From M30B66 sp040882555 (GTDB taxonomy: Bacteria > Bacteroidota > Bacteroidia > M30B66), in assembly GCA_040882555.1 (NCBI GenBank), contig JBBEBC010000122.1, forward strand, positions 1-17,137: 17,137 bases of DNA. The letters are read 5' to 3'. The translations under genes were made by a program, and so were the position numbers. This document shows positions 15,957 through 17,137 of the stretch, piece after piece (position 1 is the stretch's first letter; each line of letters starts with the position of its first letter). The notes under the pieces were generated by a model. That model was not told where the DNA came from. It saw only the letters and a program-made list of their open reading frames with translations, and searched no databases.

Positions 15957-16005
15957 GATGTATTCATGATGTATAGTAGCATAGGTTTGATGTACGTAAG
16001 ATGTA
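15957..16005 (+). promoter_or_regulatory. Operator array B: four GATGTA copies in two phased pairs
   Basis: Exact GATGTA copies (reverse complement of TACATC) start at 15957, 15968, 15989 and 16000. Spacing is 11, 21 and 11 bp, with 5-bp spacers TTCAT and CGTAA inside the pairs. This is the same architecture as array A in the opposite orientation. It lies between the regulator gene and the GH16 gene. The spacers differ from those of array A, so only the hexamers and their phasing are conserved, as expected for protein contacts. Nothing else is seen in 15828-16082 besides promoter boxes. Confidence 0.82.
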
Positions 16006-16038
16006 GCATTCTTAGCGCTGAAAAGAATCAGTATGTCT

Positions 16039-16046
16039 TACATTTG
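16039..16046 (+). promoter_or_regulatory. Promoter -7 box (TACATTTG) of the GH16 gene
   Basis: TACATTTG is a full match to TAnnTTTG, 36 bp before the ATG at 16083. It is exactly 33 bp after the last GATGTA copy (16000-16005), the same distance and operator orientation as at the barrel operon promoter. No TTTG is present at -33. Confidence 0.65.
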
Positions 16047-16082
16047 AATAATGGCATAGTGTAGCTTATACAACGTTAAATT

Positions 16083-16946
16083 ATGAAGATACGATTTAGA
16101 GATTTGTGCGTCATTTCGGGAGCAGTTATTCTGTTAACTTCAAGCTCATGTAAAAAGCCTGCTGATTTAGGCGGTTGTAGATTCGGTTCTTCACTTGAAG
16201 AATACAACTTGGTTTGGCAAGATGAATTTGATGGACCCACTATCGACGAAAGTAAATGGTCATACGATTTGGGCAATGGGTGTGATATCAGTGTTAATCT
16301 TTGTGGATGGGGTAATAATGAATTGGAATACTACACATCCCGACCTGAAAACGCATCTATTTCGAACGGAAATCTGTTAATAAAAGCCAGACGTGAAGCC
16401 CCGCTTTATTTAGGAGAGCATTTGTACACTTCAGCGCGACTCGTCACCAAAAATAAAGGCGATTGGAAATATGGACGAATAGATATTCGTGCTAAGATGC
16501 CCATTGGTCAAGGAATTTGGCCAGCCATATGGATGTTACCCACAGATACTGTTTATGGAGGATGGCCACGAAGTGGAGAAATTGATATCATGGAGTATCT
16601 TGGTCATAAGCCAAAGGAAGTTTTAGGTACTATTCACTATGGACATGATTTTTGGAGATTTAATAGTCAGATGCTCGAGCTTGAGCAAGGCTCTTTCGCC
16701 GAAGATTTTCATGTTTTTACACTTCTTTGGACAGAAGAGTGTATTCAATTTCAAATGGATGGAATTAATGTTGGTGAGCCTAATACTCGATCAACTACGT
16801 TGCCTACCACTTGGCCGTTTGATCAAGAGTTTCACATGATATTAAATCTTGCTGTTGGGGGAAATCTTCCCGGTAACCCCGACAATACGACTACCTTTCC
16901 TCAAAATTTATTTGTAGATTATGTTAGAGTCTACGAGAAAAAATAA
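16083..16946 (+). CDS. GH16 endo-beta-1,3-glucanase (laminarinase-type) lipoprotein
   Basis: The 287-residue protein starts at ATG 16083. A short lipoprotein signal ends at SSSC (C23, followed by KKPAD), so it is anchored in a membrane and probably faces outward. Residues about 40-287 are one complete GH16 jellyroll: YNLVWQDEFDG, ELEYYT, GRIDIRAKMP, GIWPAIWML, the catalytic motif GEIDIMEYLG with nucleophile E166, D168 and acid/base E171, then HVFTLLWTEECIQF and the closing FVDYVRVYEKK. The ExDIxE form with an inserted residue is typical of beta-1,3-glucanases (laminarinases) rather than lichenases. No extra binding module is attached. It would cut beta-1,3-glucan such as laminarin at the cell surface. 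It has its own promoter and operator array B, and is followed 21 bp later by another exported-protein gene, so it heads an operon running out of the window. Confidence 0.92.
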   Translation: MKIRFRDLCVISGAVILLTSSSCKKPADLGGCRFGSSLEEYNLVWQDEFDGPTIDESKWSYDLGNGCDISVNLCGWGNNELEYYTSRPENASISNGNLLIKARREAPLYLGEHLYTSARLVTKNKGDWKYGRIDIRAKMPIGQGIWPAIWMLPTDTVYGGWPRSGEIDIMEYLGHKPKEVLGTIHYGHDFWRFNSQMLELEQGSFAEDFHVFTLLWTEECIQFQMDGINVGEPNTRSTTLPTTWPFDQEFHMILNLAVGGNLPGNPDNTTTFPQNLFVDYVRVYEKK

Positions 16947-16967
16947 AACCACACAAAATCAAATAAC

Positions 16968-17137
16968 ATGAAAAATAATTACTTATTGACCTTATTAATT
17001 TGCCTCTGCGCCGGAAGTATTTCAGCTCAACAAATCTGGGATAACTTCCAAGATATTAGAAGAGGTAACTACGGTTTTATTAACGGATCTTTTATTCCTT
17101 ATTTCGGAAATCCAGATAAGACAGGAGTAAATACAAG
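16968..17137 (+). CDS. N-terminus of an exported protein, probably another glycan-binding protein (cut by right edge)
   Basis: An open frame begins at ATG 16968, 21 bp after the GH16 stop, and runs to the edge with 56 codons visible. The first 20 residues are a clear signal peptide (MKNNYLLTLLICLCAGSISA, cleaved before QQ) with no lipobox. The mature start includes WDNFQDIRRGNYGF and FGNPDKTGVNT, which resembles the opening of the jellyroll module in the left-edge protein (YGIVGFEG, then DPTDPTNT). The A-rich leader without a Shine-Dalgarno sequence is usual for Bacteroidota. Cotranscription with GH16 suggests a role in glucan binding or processing. Function is inferred from a short fragment. 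Confidence 0.75.
   Translation, partial: MKNNYLLTLLICLCAGSISAQQIWDNFQDIRRGNYGFINGSFIPYFGNPDKTGVNT

Noticed and set aside
11490..16005. CRISPR array or transposon ends formed by the hexamer repeats
   Set aside because: The repeats are 6 bp with 5-bp and 14-15-bp spacers, confined to two promoter regions; no cas genes or transposase are present.

Overview
The window is AT-rich DNA from a Bacteroidota bacterium, most likely a free-living, probably marine, member of the Flavobacteriia or a close relative. Evidence: two proteins with C-terminal type IX secretion (T9SS) sorting domains (motif YPNP), several lipoproteins with SSC or AGC lipoboxes, a Reg_prop/Y_Y_Y/LuxR-type trans-envelope regulator, near absence of Shine-Dalgarno sequences, and TAnnTTTG promoter boxes. 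No RNA genes, CRISPR arrays or insertion sequences were seen.

Layout. (1) Positions 1-2075 (+): 3' part of a large secreted protein with tandem carbohydrate-binding-like modules, three six-cysteine modules and a T9SS tail, ending at a strong terminator (2105-2145). (2) 2306-5154 (-): a T9SS-exported propeller-like protein followed by a PaaE-type flavin/2Fe-2S reductase. (3) 5294-11424 (-): a tight four-gene operon of two outer-membrane beta-barrels, one lipoprotein of unknown fold and one lipoprotein with duplicated CBM11-like domains. (4) 11617-12912 (+): an exported clan GH-A glycoside hydrolase. (5) 12909-15827 (-): a one-component membrane-spanning transcription regulator, convergent with and overlapping the hydrolase at the stop codons. 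(6) 16083-17137 (+): a GH16 laminarinase-type lipoprotein, then the start of another exported protein cut by the window edge.

Regions 3 to 6 look like one beta-glucan (laminarin-like) utilisation locus. GH16 would cut the polymer at the cell surface, the lipoproteins would bind it, the two barrels are candidates for uptake, the GH-A enzyme would act in the periplasm, and the regulator would sense products there and drive transcription. No SusC/SusD pair is visible; two barrels and two lipoproteins that look nothing like SusC/SusD occupy the operon instead.

The most striking regulatory signal is a repeated operator. Both divergent intergenic regions (11425-11616 and 15828-16082) carry four exact copies of TACATC (or GATGTA), arranged as two pairs. 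Starts within a pair are 11 bp apart, and the inner starts of the two pairs are 20 or 21 bp apart, so all copies lie close to one face of the helix. For the barrel operon and for GH16, the nearest copy is exactly 33 bp from a perfect TAnnTTTG box, in the same orientation. This points to a small regulon controlled by the regulator encoded between the two arrays.
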